Origin: Bacillus sp. THAF10
Lineage (GTDB): Bacteria; Bacillota; Bacilli; Bacillales; Bacillaceae_I
Direction of reading: 5' to 3'
Assembly: GCF_009363695.1 (NCBI RefSeq)
Contig: NZ_CP045403.1
Span: forward strand, 3,296,501-3,360,500
Length of the DNA stretch: 64,000 nt
A program made the translations under genes and the position numbers. The notes below the pieces were generated by a model. The model had not been told where the DNA came from, did no database searches, and saw only the letters and a list, made by a program, of their open reading frames with translations. Positions 38,248 through 46,902 of the stretch are shown here, in pieces (within the stretch, counting starts at the first letter, position 1; each line of letters starts with the position of its first letter).

Positions 38248-38278
38248 TTGCTTTATTATTTTTACGTTAATAGTAAGG

Positions 38279-38428
38279 TCATTTGGAATTGCGGTCTATG
38301 TCTGCAGCGATCTCCAAGCTTTTCTGGTAATCCTCTTCACGTCTTTTTTCCACTTCTAAAAGCTTTGATACCTTATTCGTGTACTCTTCATACCCCATAC
38401 CATGTGCTTGATGCATCGCCTTTTCCAT
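38279..38428 (-). CDS. Small hypothetical protein
   Basis: The protein has 49 residues from an ATG two bases after AGGAGAA: MEKAMHQAHGMGYEEYTNKV, then charged helix and ADIDRNSK. The short spacing and an open in-frame extension upstream (no ATG) leave the start uncertain. It is highly charged, probably one long helix, with no membrane segment. It is followed by a good terminator, which supports a real transcript. I do not recognise the family. Confidence 0.5.
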   Translation of the reverse strand: MEKAMHQAHGMGYEEYTNKVSKLLEVEKRREEDYQKSLEIAADIDRNSK

Positions 38429-38690
38429 TTCTCCTGTGTACTTTACACGTACCTGATGGATAATAAACCATTCCTTTCCTATATATATGTGTTTATTTCG
38501 TGTACCAGTTTTTCTGATACCCTCAAAGTATTTGTTATAAACACATTAATAATCATAACAGGGCTGGTGGTTTTATCCAAATACGGTATGGCAGTTTCTA
38601 GCGCGGTATGACATTTTACCATTACACCAGGTGAATGGTTGTGAGTATTTCTTACAATAGCTTTTAATTACTCTTAGATGCTTACAATTA
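38429..38690. other. Intergenic stretch without a recognised feature
   Basis: About 260 bases between the small gene and yurZ. Apart from the presumed promoter of the small gene, nothing distinctive was seen. Confidence 0.4.
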
Positions 38691-39062
38691 CTAATGCTTC
38701 ATCTCGCTAAAATCGCTAATACAGGACTGTACCAAAGTAACAGCCTGACTCATGGCTGCTCCTCCACCAAAAGCTGCAGTCACACCACACGCCTCGAGAA
38801 TTTCCTGTTCGGTTGCTCCTTGGTCTAAGCATCCTTTTGTGTGATAGACGATACAGTACTCATCCTGAGAATATACACTAACTCCAAGTGCGATTAATTG
38901 CTTTTGTTTCTTATCTAAAACACCCTCTTTAAAGCACGCTTCGGTAAATTCGTTATAGTGATGAGCGAGCTCTGGCATTTTTTCAGAAAACATCCCAAGT
39001 CCCATTTTATAGTCATGTATTGCTGCATCTGCATAGTTTTTCGGTTCATAATGTTGGTCCAT
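38691..39062 (-). CDS. yurZ: YurZ, carboxymuconolactone decarboxylase-like (AhpD fold) protein
   Basis: The protein has 123 residues, starting at the Met nine bases after AGGAG. The CMD/AhpD core spans LDKKQKQLIALGVSVYSQDEYCIVYHTKGCLDQGAT, with C-x3-H as the active-site form (EYCIVYHTK). Proteins of this fold reduce peroxides or act on small ring compounds; the substrate of YurZ is unknown. The gene lies just before the suf operon in B. subtilis too. Confidence 0.88.
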   Translation of the reverse strand: MDQHYEPKNYADAAIHDYKMGLGMFSEKMPELAHHYNEFTEACFKEGVLDKKQKQLIALGVSVYSQDEYCIVYHTKGCLDQGATEQEILEACGVTAAFGGGAAMSQAVTLVQSCISDFSEMKH

Positions 39063-39127
39063 TGTAAACATCTCCTATCCTTATTTTCACAAGGTTAGTA
39101 TGTGTTTAGAAGGATATGTTATATTCA

Positions 39128-39167
39128 TAAAAAAATCCCACCTCCTAAAATAGGAGTGGGATTTTAT
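39128..39167 (-). terminator. Terminator of metNPQ
   Basis: AAAATCCCACTCCTA pairs with TAGGAGGTGGGATTTT and TTTT follows on the minus strand. Confidence 0.92.
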
Positions 39168-39173
39168 AAGGTT

Positions 39174-40010
39174 TTACTCCCCAGTAGCAGGAATAACAGA
39201 ACCTTTATATTTGTTTTCAATAAACGCTTTAATCTCATCAGATTGAAGCACTTCGACTAACGCTTTGATTTGCTCGTTGTCCTTGTCTTCCTTACGAGCA
39301 ACAATCAAGTTGACATATGGGTTGTTTTCTTCAGACTCAAGTGCAATTGCTTCTTCTTGTGGATTGATGTCTGCACCTAACGCATAGTTTCCATTGATTA
39401 ATACAGCGTCTCCATCGCCATTTAAATATGCTTGAGGAAGGAATGCTGCTTCAAATTGGGTATTGAACTCTAATTTTTTTGGGTTGTCTTTAATATCATC
39501 AATAGTTGCAGATGTTGTTTCCACACCATCTTTTAACGTGATAAGTCCTTTTTCCTCAAGCATACTAAGAATTCTGCCATGGTCGGCAACAGAGTTACTC
39601 ATCAGAATTTCCGCACCTTCTGGGAGATCCTCAAGGCTGTCATATTTCTTTGAATACACACCAATTGGCTCTATGTGAACGCCGCCTACACTTACAAAAT
39701 CGTAGTCATTTTCTTCAATTTGCGATTTTAAATATGGCTCGTGTTGGAAAAAGTTTGCGTCAATATCCCCATCACGAAGTGTTTGATTTGGAATAACATA
39801 ATCGGTAAATGTTTGGATATCCAGTTCGATTCCTTTTTCTTCAAGTAACGGTTTTGCTTCTTCAAGAATTTCTGCGTGAGGTACATTAGATGCACCAATC
39901 ACTAATTTTCCTTCTTCTATCTTGGAGCCACCTTCTTTTTCCCCATTTCCACATGCAGCAAGAACCAATATTAATAATGAGACTGCAAAAAGACTTATTA
40001 CCTTTTTCAT
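39174..40010 (-). CDS. metQ: Methionine-binding lipoprotein MetQ
   Basis: The protein has 278 residues. The signal peptide ends in the lipobox LAAC (about residue 20). The mature part is a NlpA-family binding protein with LVIGASNVPHAEILEEAKP, LRDGDIDANFFQHEPYL and NGNYALGADINP. It captures D- or L-methionine outside the membrane for MetNP. It is the third gene of an S-box controlled operon and equals yusA of B. subtilis. Confidence 0.95.
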   Translation of the reverse strand: MKKVISLFAVSLLILVLAACGNGEKEGGSKIEEGKLVIGASNVPHAEILEEAKPLLEEKGIELDIQTFTDYVIPNQTLRDGDIDANFFQHEPYLKSQIEENDYDFVSVGGVHIEPIGVYSKKYDSLEDLPEGAEILMSNSVADHGRILSMLEEKGLITLKDGVETTSATIDDIKDNPKKLEFNTQFEAAFLPQAYLNGDGDAVLINGNYALGADINPQEEAIALESEENNPYVNLIVARKEDKDNEQIKALVEVLQSDEIKAFIENKYKGSVIPATGE

Positions 40011-40029
40011 CTGTACATCCCTCTTTCTG

Positions 40030-40686
40030 TTAACGTTTGTCTAATTTGTTTGTTATTAAATCACCAATGTATTGGATGATAAATACGATAATTAAAATAA
40101 TGACGGTACATACTAATGTTACTTCCCAATTATTACGTTGGAATCCATCCAAGAAGGCCAGGTTTCCAAGTCCACCTGCTCCAATAATGCCTGCCATCGC
40201 AGTGTAACTGACAATCGCGATAGCTGTAACTGTGATCCCCGAAACTAAAGCTGGCATCGATTCCGGAAGTAATACTTTCCAAATGATTTCTGTAGTCTTT
40301 GCCCCCATGGAACGAGCTGCTTCGATGACACCTTTATCTATTTCACGTAAAGCAATCTCTACCATCCTTGCATAGAAAGGTGCTGCACCAATTATCAAAG
40401 CTGGCAGCGCTGCATTAGCCCCAATAATCGTACCCATAATCGTTCTTGTGAATGGAATCAATAAGAAGATTAAAATTACAAAGGGAATAGAACGAAATAT
40501 ATTAACAAAAGCAGCGACCAAACCATTGATGAAACGATTTTGCCATATGTTTCCTTTAGCCGTCAAAAAAAGCAGTAAGCCAAGGACGATTCCTAAAACA
40601 AACGTAGCGACAACAGAGATACTGCTCATATAAAGCGTTTCAACGGTAGCATCCCACATCTTGTCCCAATTTACCCGCTCAAGCAT
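40030..40686 (-). CDS. metP: Methionine ABC transporter permease MetP
   Basis: The protein has 218 residues with five membrane helices and the ABC permease loop EAARSMGAKTTEIIWKVLLPE. It forms the membrane channel of the importer. The start overlaps the end of metN by eight bases. Confidence 0.95.
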   Translation of the reverse strand: MLERVNWDKMWDATVETLYMSSISVVATFVLGIVLGLLLFLTAKGNIWQNRFINGLVAAFVNIFRSIPFVILIFLLIPFTRTIMGTIIGANAALPALIIGAAPFYARMVEIALREIDKGVIEAARSMGAKTTEIIWKVLLPESMPALVSGITVTAIAIVSYTAMAGIIGAGGLGNLAFLDGFQRNNWEVTLVCTVIILIIVFIIQYIGDLITNKLDKR

Positions 40687-41704
40687 GTGTGATCACCTCC
40701 AACTCCACTTGCTGCTCTTTAATAAAATCAAGGGCACGTTCAAGCTCTTCCTGCTCACCATCTAAATGAACAAATAAAGAACCATATGCTCCATTTTGCG
40801 TTTGTGATATTTTCCCTTGCACAATGTTTACTTCTATAGGAAACTTACGTATCAAATTTGTGATTAACGGCTGTTCGGCAGAAGTCCCAACAAAGGTTAA
40901 TTGAATCACTTGCCCACGTGGATATTCTGCTAATAAATGCTCGATGGTTTCTTGTGTTTCTTCAGGCTCTGTTACCTGTTTGACAAAACGTTTCGTAATA
41001 TCCTGTTCTGGTTTTCGGAATACGTGAAGAACATCCCCTTGCTCAACAACCTTTCCATTTTCCATCACTGCTACACGATGACAAATTTTTCGAATAACAT
41101 GCATTTCGTGAGTGATTAACACAATCGTTAAGGACAATCGTTTATTGATGTCCACAAGCAGCTCTAAAATAGAATCTGTTGTTTGTGGATCTAAGGCAGA
41201 AGTTGCTTCATCACATAAGAGAACTTTCGGATTGTTCGCTAGTGCTCTGGCAATTCCAACCCGCTGTTTTTGCCCTCCACTTAACTGAGATGGATAAGAA
41301 TCTCCTCTACCTTCTAAACCAACGAGTTTAATTAATTCATCCACTCTTCGATTTCGTTCCGAACGTCCTACACCTGCAATCTCTAAGGGAAAGGCGATGT
41401 TTTCTTTTACTGTTCTCGACCATAATAGGTTAAAGTGTTGAAAAATCATGCTGATTTCTTGGCGTGCCTTACGAAGCTCAGGGCCTTTAATTTTCCCGAA
41501 ATTTCTTCCAGCAACATCGACTACACCATCAGTTGGCGTTTCTAATCCATTTAACATTCTAATCAAGGTACTTTTTCCTGCTCCACTATATCCAATGATT
41601 CCGTAGATTTCTCCTTGATTAATGGATAGATCTATATTATCAACGGCTGTAACGGGACCGTTTCTAGTTTTAAAAACCTTTGTAACTCCTTGAAGTGATA
41701 TCAA
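40679..41704 (-). CDS. metN: Methionine ABC transporter ATPase MetN
   Basis: The protein has 341 residues, starting at a TTG after AGGTG. Walker A is GYSGAGKST, the signature is LSGGQKQRVGIAR, and Walker B is VLLCDEATSALD. The C-terminal NIL domain (about residues 265-341) senses methionine and inhibits transport. It is the first gene of metNPQ, with an S-box leader. Confidence 0.95.
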   Translation of the reverse strand: MISLQGVTKVFKTRNGPVTAVDNIDLSINQGEIYGIIGYSGAGKSTLIRMLNGLETPTDGVVDVAGRNFGKIKGPELRKARQEISMIFQHFNLLWSRTVKENIAFPLEIAGVGRSERNRRVDELIKLVGLEGRGDSYPSQLSGGQKQRVGIARALANNPKVLLCDEATSALDPQTTDSILELLVDINKRLSLTIVLITHEMHVIRKICHRVAVMENGKVVEQGDVLHVFRKPEQDITKRFVKQVTEPEETQETIEHLLAEYPRGQVIQLTFVGTSAEQPLITNLIRKFPIEVNIVQGKISQTQNGAYGSLFVHLDGEQEELERALDFIKEQQVELEVITHA

Positions 41705-41752
41705 AACCTACACCTGCTTTCTCATAGTCCTCTAGTTAGCGTACCCCAAACT

Positions 41753-41789
41753 AAAAAATCCCTTCTGCCAAATGAGCAGAAAGGATTAT
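41753..41789 (-). terminator. S-box terminator before metN
   Basis: On the minus strand ATCCTTTCTGC pairs with GCAGAAGGGAT and TTTTTT follows. Confidence 0.9.
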
Positions 41790-41805
41790 ATGTAAAGGGT
41801 CCTTC

Positions 41806-41922
41806 CTCTCATCTGCCAAAGCAATTAATAACGCTTTGTGTGACTTGGCACCATTTCAACAATTACTTGTTGACGGTTGCCGGGTTTCATCGGGCACGTC
41901 CCTCCACCACTCTCGATAAGAG
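41806..41922 (-). ncRNA. SAM-I riboswitch (S box)
   Basis: On the minus strand the order is CTCTTATCGAGAGTGGTGGAGGGA, GTGCCCGATGAAACCCGGCAACC, GGTGCCAAGTC and GGCAGATGAGAG. The closing stem CTCTTATC/GATGAGAG and all core motifs are present, followed by an intrinsic terminator. SAM should stop transcription of metNPQ. Confidence 0.97.
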
Positions 41923-41962
41923 ATAAAATATAAAGTTTGGGTAATTTGAATTAACGATTGCT

Positions 41963-41992
41963 ATCGTATCATGGTGATAATTAGACTGTCAA
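41963..41992 (-). promoter_or_regulatory. Promoter of the S-box transcript
   Basis: TTGACA (41987-41992) and TACGAT (41963-41968) on the minus strand have an 18-base spacer, about 40 bases above the aptamer. Confidence 0.75.
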
Positions 41993-42003
41993 CTAAAAAC
42001 TTT

Positions 42004-42885
42004 CTATAAAACATTTAGTGCTTTTTCCTCTATTTTAAATTTGAATTTTTCGTGGCTAATAATTTCTCCATCACACTGAAGTACCATTTTACCTGTTTGT
42101 TTAAGACACACTTTCTGTCCCCTCGTCATACTAACATGACGATGTTTTACATGTGCTCCTTTAATTACTAGGGGAAATACAAACAAAAGCTCAAAGCGAC
42201 TGATCCCAGAAACTACACACATATCCAGCTTTCCATCGCGGGCATCCGCTTCTGGACATATTTTTAACCCGCCCCCATAATAAGGCAGGTTCGCCATGGC
42301 AATGAGCCATACATCTTTATAAATCCTTTCATTGCCGTCTATGTTAACTACAACATCAGAAGGTTGATAGGTAAATAGAACTTTAAAAATATTTACGATA
42401 TATGCTAAACTTCCAAGGCGAATTTTATTTAAGAAGCTTTTTGATGAGGATGCATTTGTTACCTCTGCTACCTTTCCATCAAACCCCATCCCAGCTATGG
42501 ATAGAAAATATCTATCTCCAGCCTTCCCAATATCTATCTTTTTAGCTTCAAAGGTAAGGATGCGCTCTAATGCTTTATGAGGTGCAAAGGGAATGTTCAT
42601 ACTTCTTGCATAATCATTTCCCGATCCTGATGGAATTACGCCCAGAGGAATATTTTTATATACTAAACCATTTATGACCTCATGAATCGTTCCATCTCCG
42701 CCAATTACCACAACAGCTGAAACCTCTTTTTTTAGTTTTCCAATGATTTCCTTAGCATGTCCTTGCTTTTCTGTATATTCTACAAGAAAATCTACCCTTT
42801 TTTCTTTCATTAACTTCTCTATTTTTGTCCAAACCTTAAGACCTCTTCCATTACCTGAGATCTTGTTGACAATAAAAAAATACAA
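42004..42885 (-). CDS. Diacylglycerol/lipid kinase-family protein
   Basis: The protein has about 293 residues and belongs to the DagK catalytic family (YegS/BmrU type). The nucleotide loop is VVVIGGDGTIHEVING, SGSGNDYAR follows, and SIAGMGFDGKVAE lies near residue 133. The start is uncertain: a TTG at 42885 follows GGTGGG, and a GTG three codons earlier is also possible. It likely phosphorylates a lipid or sphingoid-type alcohol; DgkB-type diacylglycerol recycling is one possibility. It is inserted between metN and yusD compared with B. subtilis. Confidence 0.82.
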   Translation of the reverse strand: MYFFIVNKISGNGRGLKVWTKIEKLMKEKRVDFLVEYTEKQGHAKEIIGKLKKEVSAVVVIGGDGTIHEVINGLVYKNIPLGVIPSGSGNDYARSMNIPFAPHKALERILTFEAKKIDIGKAGDRYFLSIAGMGFDGKVAEVTNASSSKSFLNKIRLGSLAYIVNIFKVLFTYQPSDVVVNIDGNERIYKDVWLIAMANLPYYGGGLKICPEADARDGKLDMCVVSGISRFELLFVFPLVIKGAHVKHRHVSMTRGQKVCLKQTGKMVLQCDGEIISHEKFKFKIEEKALNVL

Positions 42886-42951
42886 AAAACCCACCGCCTA
42901 TTTTCTCTTTTTCTACCCTTTATATTCTCTATAAGCAGTAGGTTATCCTTT

Positions 42952-43287
42952 TTAGCTCACGCCTTTTTGCACTGGCTTGTTTACTAAGGTAAACAATGAA
43001 TCCATCAGCAGATATTGTCTAAACGACCCCTTAAACTGGAGACTCTTGAGATCCCTCATCTTAGTTCCGTTAAGCATTTTCACGACCTCTTCCCGCGATC
43101 CTTCAATACTAACGTCAATGGAGACTGGCTTTATTTCTAGCTGTAATTGGTTTTTGGTAACAGAAAAAATGAACTTCTCTCCATCTACAATCAGGCAGCA
43201 GCAGACATTGTAATACGGTAAAATTTCCATTAAATGCGATTTTGCCATCGCTCTTTTTAGAAACATTTCCAGAATTTCTTTTACCAC
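42952..43287 (-). CDS. yusD: YusD-like protein, possibly SCP2-type
   Basis: The protein has 111 residues from a GTG eight bases after AAGGGGG. The sequence starts MVKEILEMFLKRAMAKSH and has a beta-rich middle, VCCCLIVDGEKFIFSVTKN, then VSIEGSREEVVKMLNG, a pattern reminiscent of SCP2 sterol-carrier folds. Position near metN and yusE matches yusD of B. subtilis. The function is unknown. Both the family name and the symbol are tentative. Confidence 0.6.
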   Translation of the reverse strand: MVKEILEMFLKRAMAKSHLMEILPYYNVCCCLIVDGEKFIFSVTKNQLQLEIKPVSIDVSIEGSREEVVKMLNGTKMRDLKSLQFKGSFRQYLLMDSLFTLVNKPVQKGVS

Positions 43288-43344
43288 ACCAACCACCCCC
43301 TTTATAAGAAATATTCCTCTTCGCAAAAGAAAAACCCTTTAAAA

Positions 43345-43384
43345 TAACAAGAACAATTACCGATAATTTCCGATAATTGTTCTT
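43345..43384 (-). terminator. Terminator of the MFS gene
   Basis: AGAACAATTA pairs with TAATTGTTCT and T-rich sequence follows on the minus strand. Confidence 0.75.
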
Positions 43385-43407
43385 CATTTCCCAAGAAATA
43401 TGTCAGT

Positions 43408-44676
43408 CTATGATGTCTTAACAACGGCTTTTGCTATACTTACCGTCGATTTTTCCCTAAACATCAAATAAAAGAAGATAGAGCTTGTCAAATAAAGAAC
43501 AGCTGTAATGGAGAAAACAATCGAATATCCCCAATATTCCCCATAAACTAAGACAATGCCCATTGAAACCGGCCCCATACTTGCCCAACCTAGTGAAAAC
43601 ACCATTTGATTCATGGAATTAGCAAAACCTTTTAAAGAGTTATCCACTTTGTCCATCATCATGGAGGAAATGATTGGATTGGCCGCATTCATTAAGGCTT
43701 GCCTAAATAAAAAGCCAAGTGCAGCTAGCCAAAAAACTTGAGTGAAAGCAGTGATGAGCATAAACGGAAGCGACAGTACTTGCAAAATAACAACCGCTCG
43801 CATTTCTCCTACCCTTCTTACGACTGCAGGTCCAATAATCATGGCAACTGCAGTAACAGCCTGGCCTAATGAAAGCACAATCCCAATGGTCGAATTGCTA
43901 GTTTGAAACCTATCAGCAAAATATAAGTTTAAATACGGAATGACAAGCCCTGATCCAAAGCCGATTAATATAGATGAAAAGGCAAAAATTAAAATTATTC
44001 TTAGTTGACCTTGTGGAAAAGATGCTTTCAATTGACGAAATGAAAATTCCGTTTTCTTGTTTGTTTGGTAGGTTTCCGTTGTTTTCAAGAGTGGGAAAAT
44101 CCCCAATGAAAAGATAATGCTACCAATCAACAAAGTAATCCGGATACTCCACACTTCGGTTATTCCCACTGCATGAAGCAAAAAATCTGTCATCGTCCCT
44201 CCGATAAGATTCCCAATTACATTAGCACCCATCATCACGGCAAAATGATAGCTGAATAACTTTACTCGTTGTTCCTTGGTTGAATTCTCTGCAAGCCAAG
44301 GTACTCCTGTCACCTGGATAAAAGCCATTGCAATACCAGCTACAAAAGCGCTTGAAAGGAGAAGTGATTCAGTTGCAAATACACTTCTTAAAACCATGAA
44401 CAACCCGCTAACTCCTAAGCCGACAATCATCATTTTTCTACGACCGATTTTATCACTTAAAATTCCTGCAGGTATGAGTACCAGCGCTGCTGCAAGTGAA
44501 GACATGGCGATTACTTTTCCATTTACTGTTTCAGCAAAGCCAAGCTCTCTTATGTAGAAATTATATACCACCATAAAAACCCCAAGACCAATTTGTGTGA
44601 GGATATTTACGATGAAAAGTAAACGTATGTTGGAGTTATATCCCTTAATGGTTTGGAGGAATTCTGTTTTTATCAT
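43408..44676 (-). CDS. MFS transporter
   Basis: The protein has 422 residues with twelve predicted helices. The MFS motif GILSDKIGRRKMMI (about residues 73-86) lies between helices 2 and 3. It resembles drug/sugar-type exporters, without features that reveal the substrate. It is monocistronic with its own terminator and is inserted relative to the B. subtilis order between yusD and yusE. Confidence 0.85.
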   Translation of the reverse strand: MIKTEFLQTIKGYNSNIRLLFIVNILTQIGLGVFMVVYNFYIRELGFAETVNGKVIAMSSLAAALVLIPAGILSDKIGRRKMMIVGLGVSGLFMVLRSVFATESLLLSSAFVAGIAMAFIQVTGVPWLAENSTKEQRVKLFSYHFAVMMGANVIGNLIGGTMTDFLLHAVGITEVWSIRITLLIGSIIFSLGIFPLLKTTETYQTNKKTEFSFRQLKASFPQGQLRIILIFAFSSILIGFGSGLVIPYLNLYFADRFQTSNSTIGIVLSLGQAVTAVAMIIGPAVVRRVGEMRAVVILQVLSLPFMLITAFTQVFWLAALGFLFRQALMNAANPIISSMMMDKVDNSLKGFANSMNQMVFSLGWASMGPVSMGIVLVYGEYWGYSIVFSITAVLYLTSSIFFYLMFREKSTVSIAKAVVKTS

Positions 44677-44771
44677 TTTGTTTTGCCCCTTGTTCGCTAT
44701 TTATTTCGCATCCCTAAATAAAACTTACTCCTTTTTTTGAAAAATGGCAATATTATTTTCCTTAAAACCGC

Positions 44772-44797
44772 AAAAAAAAACACCTTGAGAGGTGTTT
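44772..44797 (-). terminator. Terminator of yusE
   Basis: ACACCT pairs with AGGTGT around a 4-base loop, with nine T on the minus strand. The stem begins within the stop codon region. Confidence 0.85.
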
Positions 44798-45110
44798 AAG
44801 ATGCTTGGTATTTTTTAAAAAGCTCATAGAGATATTCCACTGATCGAAAGGCATATACTTTTTCTTTTATTTCACCTTTTTTAAAAATAATTAAGCATGG
44901 AACACTTTCTATTTGCCAATCTACAGCTAGTTCTTGCATATAGTTCACATCTATCATTCCAAATGAAAGATCTGGAAACAGTTCTTTTGTTACGTCAAGC
45001 ATTCGTTTGGCAACCTGACATGTACCGCACAGTGGGGTGTAAAAATACATAATCATCGTTTGTTCGGATTGAATTTCTTCTACTAAATCTTTTTTTGTCA
45101 TTACTTTCAT
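44796..45110 (-). CDS. yusE: Thioredoxin-like protein YusE
   Basis: The protein has 104 residues with a thioredoxin fold. The active site is FYTPLCGTCQVAKRM and the cis-proline loop is ESVPCLIIFKKG. It is a cytoplasmic thiol-disulfide reductase of unknown client. It lies 30 bases below yusF and is probably cotranscribed. Confidence 0.92.
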   Translation of the reverse strand: MKVMTKKDLVEEIQSEQTMIMYFYTPLCGTCQVAKRMLDVTKELFPDLSFGMIDVNYMQELAVDWQIESVPCLIIFKKGEIKEKVYAFRSVEYLYELFKKYQAS

Positions 45111-45139
45111 TTACTCATCCTCAATTACAGCTAGATTGG

Positions 45140-45487
45140 TTACAAGTATTGTGCATGTATATCGATATTTGCACTTAGCAGCACTGTGGCAAGATGGTGA
45201 TGTGGGGCACTTGCAACCTCACGATACATTTTATCAATATAAAGATGCTCTGCCTCTGGAAATTCACGCTTGAATAATTTACGAAGCTTCTCTCCGGAGT
45301 CGTCCGCATCAACCAAAATATATACTTCTTTATCAAAAAGGTCTTCCATTAATTCATCAAGTTTGGTCACACTAATCGTGCCATTTGTACAAATTACGTG
45401 GACGGGTTCATTGATGACTTGCAGAATTCGCTTTTTGTCAGATTTTCCTTCTACAATGATGATCTTTTCCTCATGAATTGCATCCAT
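45140..45487 (-). CDS. yusF: Toprim-domain protein YusF
   Basis: The protein has 115 residues. The toprim motifs are IIIVEGKSDKKR near the N terminus and YILVDADDSGEKLRK near residue 70, the Glu and DxD metal ligands. Related small toprim proteins are close to RNase M5 and primase domains, so nucleic acid cleavage is possible. The ATG at 45487 follows AGGTGATGAAT. The function is not established. Confidence 0.88.
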   Translation of the reverse strand: MDAIHEEKIIIVEGKSDKKRILQVINEPVHVICTNGTISVTKLDELMEDLFDKEVYILVDADDSGEKLRKLFKREFPEAEHLYIDKMYREVASAPHHHLATVLLSANIDIHAQYL

Positions 45488-45606
45488 ATTCATCACCTGT
45501 TCTTATTAGGAATAAAGGTAGATTGCTTTATATTATTTTTATTCGTTTTATTAGGAAAGTACACTGATAAATGGAAATAAGGGCTTCTATATATTGGTTT
45601 GATGAT

Positions 45607-45642
45607 AAAAAAAGGGCTGGAACTAATATAGTCCCAACCCCT
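45607..45642 (-). terminator. Terminator of yusG
   Basis: GGGTTGGGACTA pairs with TAGTTCCAGCCC and T-run follows on the minus strand. Confidence 0.85.
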
Positions 45643-45649
45643 GCGATGG

Positions 45650-45895
45650 TCAGCACCAACCATTTTCGTAATCGCAGTCCACGTATTTGCTATCTTCCTT
45701 TGAAGGAACCTGAACGTTTTGATAAATTCTGTTTCCTTCTTGTTGATAGCCGTTGTTCAAACGATATTGATTTCCGTGCTCCGTAATGGTGAAATGACCA
45801 ATGGATTCTTTCTCCACAAAGAGTTCAAACCCTTGCTCTGTCATTTTTCCGTTAACACGGTCCGTAATATCTAATCGTTTATTCTCAAGTGTCAT
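45650..45895 (-). CDS. yusG: YusG family protein (DUF2553)
   Basis: The protein has 81 residues, starting at the ATG six bases after AAGGTG. It is a mostly beta protein: RLDITDRVNGKMTEQGFELF, then GHFTITEHGNQYRL and a C-terminal DCDYENGWC. It lies in the conserved place next to gcvH. The function is unknown. Confidence 0.82.
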   Translation of the reverse strand: MTLENKRLDITDRVNGKMTEQGFELFVEKESIGHFTITEHGNQYRLNNGYQQEGNRIYQNVQVPSKEDSKYVDCDYENGWC

Positions 45896-45953
45896 AGAGG
45901 TCACCTTCTTTACTTTCAGTTCATTAAAGTTAGGTTACCCTCTCCAAATGGAA

Positions 45954-46337
45954 TTAGTCTTCCTTCGTCATTTCCTCATATTGCTCAGCTGACATTAATT
46001 TGTCAACTTCACCAGCATCTGAAGGTTCTACCACAATCATCCACGCTTTTTCATATGGAGATTCATTCACAAATTCAGGGCTATCACTTAGGTCTTCGTT
46101 AACCTCAACCACTTTCCCACTAATTGGAGCATAAAGCTCAGAAACTGTTTTAACAGACTCTACGCTACCGAATGGCTCATCAGCAGTGATTTCGTCTCCA
46201 ACCTCTGGAAGCTCAACAAACACGATGTCTCCAAGCTCGGATTGAGCAAAATGTGTAATTCCAACACGTACTGTTTCGCCTTCTACTTTTACCCATTCAT
46301 GCTCTTCAGAATAACGTAAATCTTTAGGTGTGCTCAT
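45954..46337 (-). CDS. gcvH: Glycine cleavage system H protein
   Basis: The protein has 127 residues. The lipoylation site is [15 protein letters not shown] (Lys about 63). It carries aminomethyl groups between glycine cleavage enzymes and in Bacillus also passes lipoyl groups to other enzymes. LipA, encoded at 13530-14426, finishes its cofactor. The other glycine cleavage genes are not in this window, as usual in Bacillus. Confidence 0.96.
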   Translation of the reverse strand: MSTPKDLRYSEEHEWVKVEGETVRVGITHFAQSELGDIVFVELPEVGDEITADEPFGSVESVKTVSELYAPISGKVVEVNEDLSDSPEFVNESPYEKAWMIVVEPSDAGEVDKLMSAEQYEEMTKED

Positions 46338-46391
46338 TTAAAATAACCTCCATTAAAATAAAATATTATAGCTCCTATTTAAAGGGCTTGC

Positions 46392-46748
46392 TTACTTCCA
46401 AACTTCTTCAAAACTTTTTTCATTAAAGCCAACTGTTACGTTGTTTCCATCTGTTGTAATGGGACGTTTAATTAGCATGCCATCAGATGCTAAAAGATCA
46501 AGCATTTCATCTTCAGAAGCTGTCTTTAGTTTATCCTTTAGTCCAAGTTCCCGATATTTCATTCCACTTGTATTAAAGAATTTTTTTAGCTCGAGGCCGC
46601 TTTTTTTATAGAGATCCTTTAATGTATCACGTGACGGTGGGTTCTCAACAATATGTACTTCTTCTATTGCTATGTTGTTTGCTTCGAGCCACTTTTTAGC
46701 ATTTCGACATGTGCCACATTTAGGATACCAATAAAATGTCATTGCCAT
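46392..46748 (-). CDS. yusI: Spx/ArsC-family protein YusI
   Basis: The protein has 118 residues. It has the ArsC/Spx fold with a CGTC redox pair in FYWYPKCGTCRNAKKW, the FFNTSGMKYRELGL segment and LIKRPIT. The conserved RP loop of arsenate reductase-like proteins is present, but true arsenate reduction is not shown. It is cytoplasmic. Confidence 0.9.
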   Translation of the reverse strand: MAMTFYWYPKCGTCRNAKKWLEANNIAIEEVHIVENPPSRDTLKDLYKKSGLELKKFFNTSGMKYRELGLKDKLKTASEDEMLDLLASDGMLIKRPITTDGNNVTVGFNEKSFEEVWK

Positions 46749-46860
46749 AACCTTTTTGCACCACCTTACAATACAGGATTTTACTCATATATTGTAGCAT
46801 AACAGAATCAAATTCTCCTAATATTCAACACAATATTTTTGATTCATTCGACAAGAAAAA

Positions 46861-46892
46861 TAACCAGACCATATGGAATGGCCTGGTTACAG
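46861..46892 (-). terminator. Terminator of fadE
   Basis: AACCAGGCCAT pairs with ATGGTCTGGTT and TTTTT follows on the minus strand. Confidence 0.88.
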
Positions 46893-46902
46893 TTCTTGCT
46901 TT

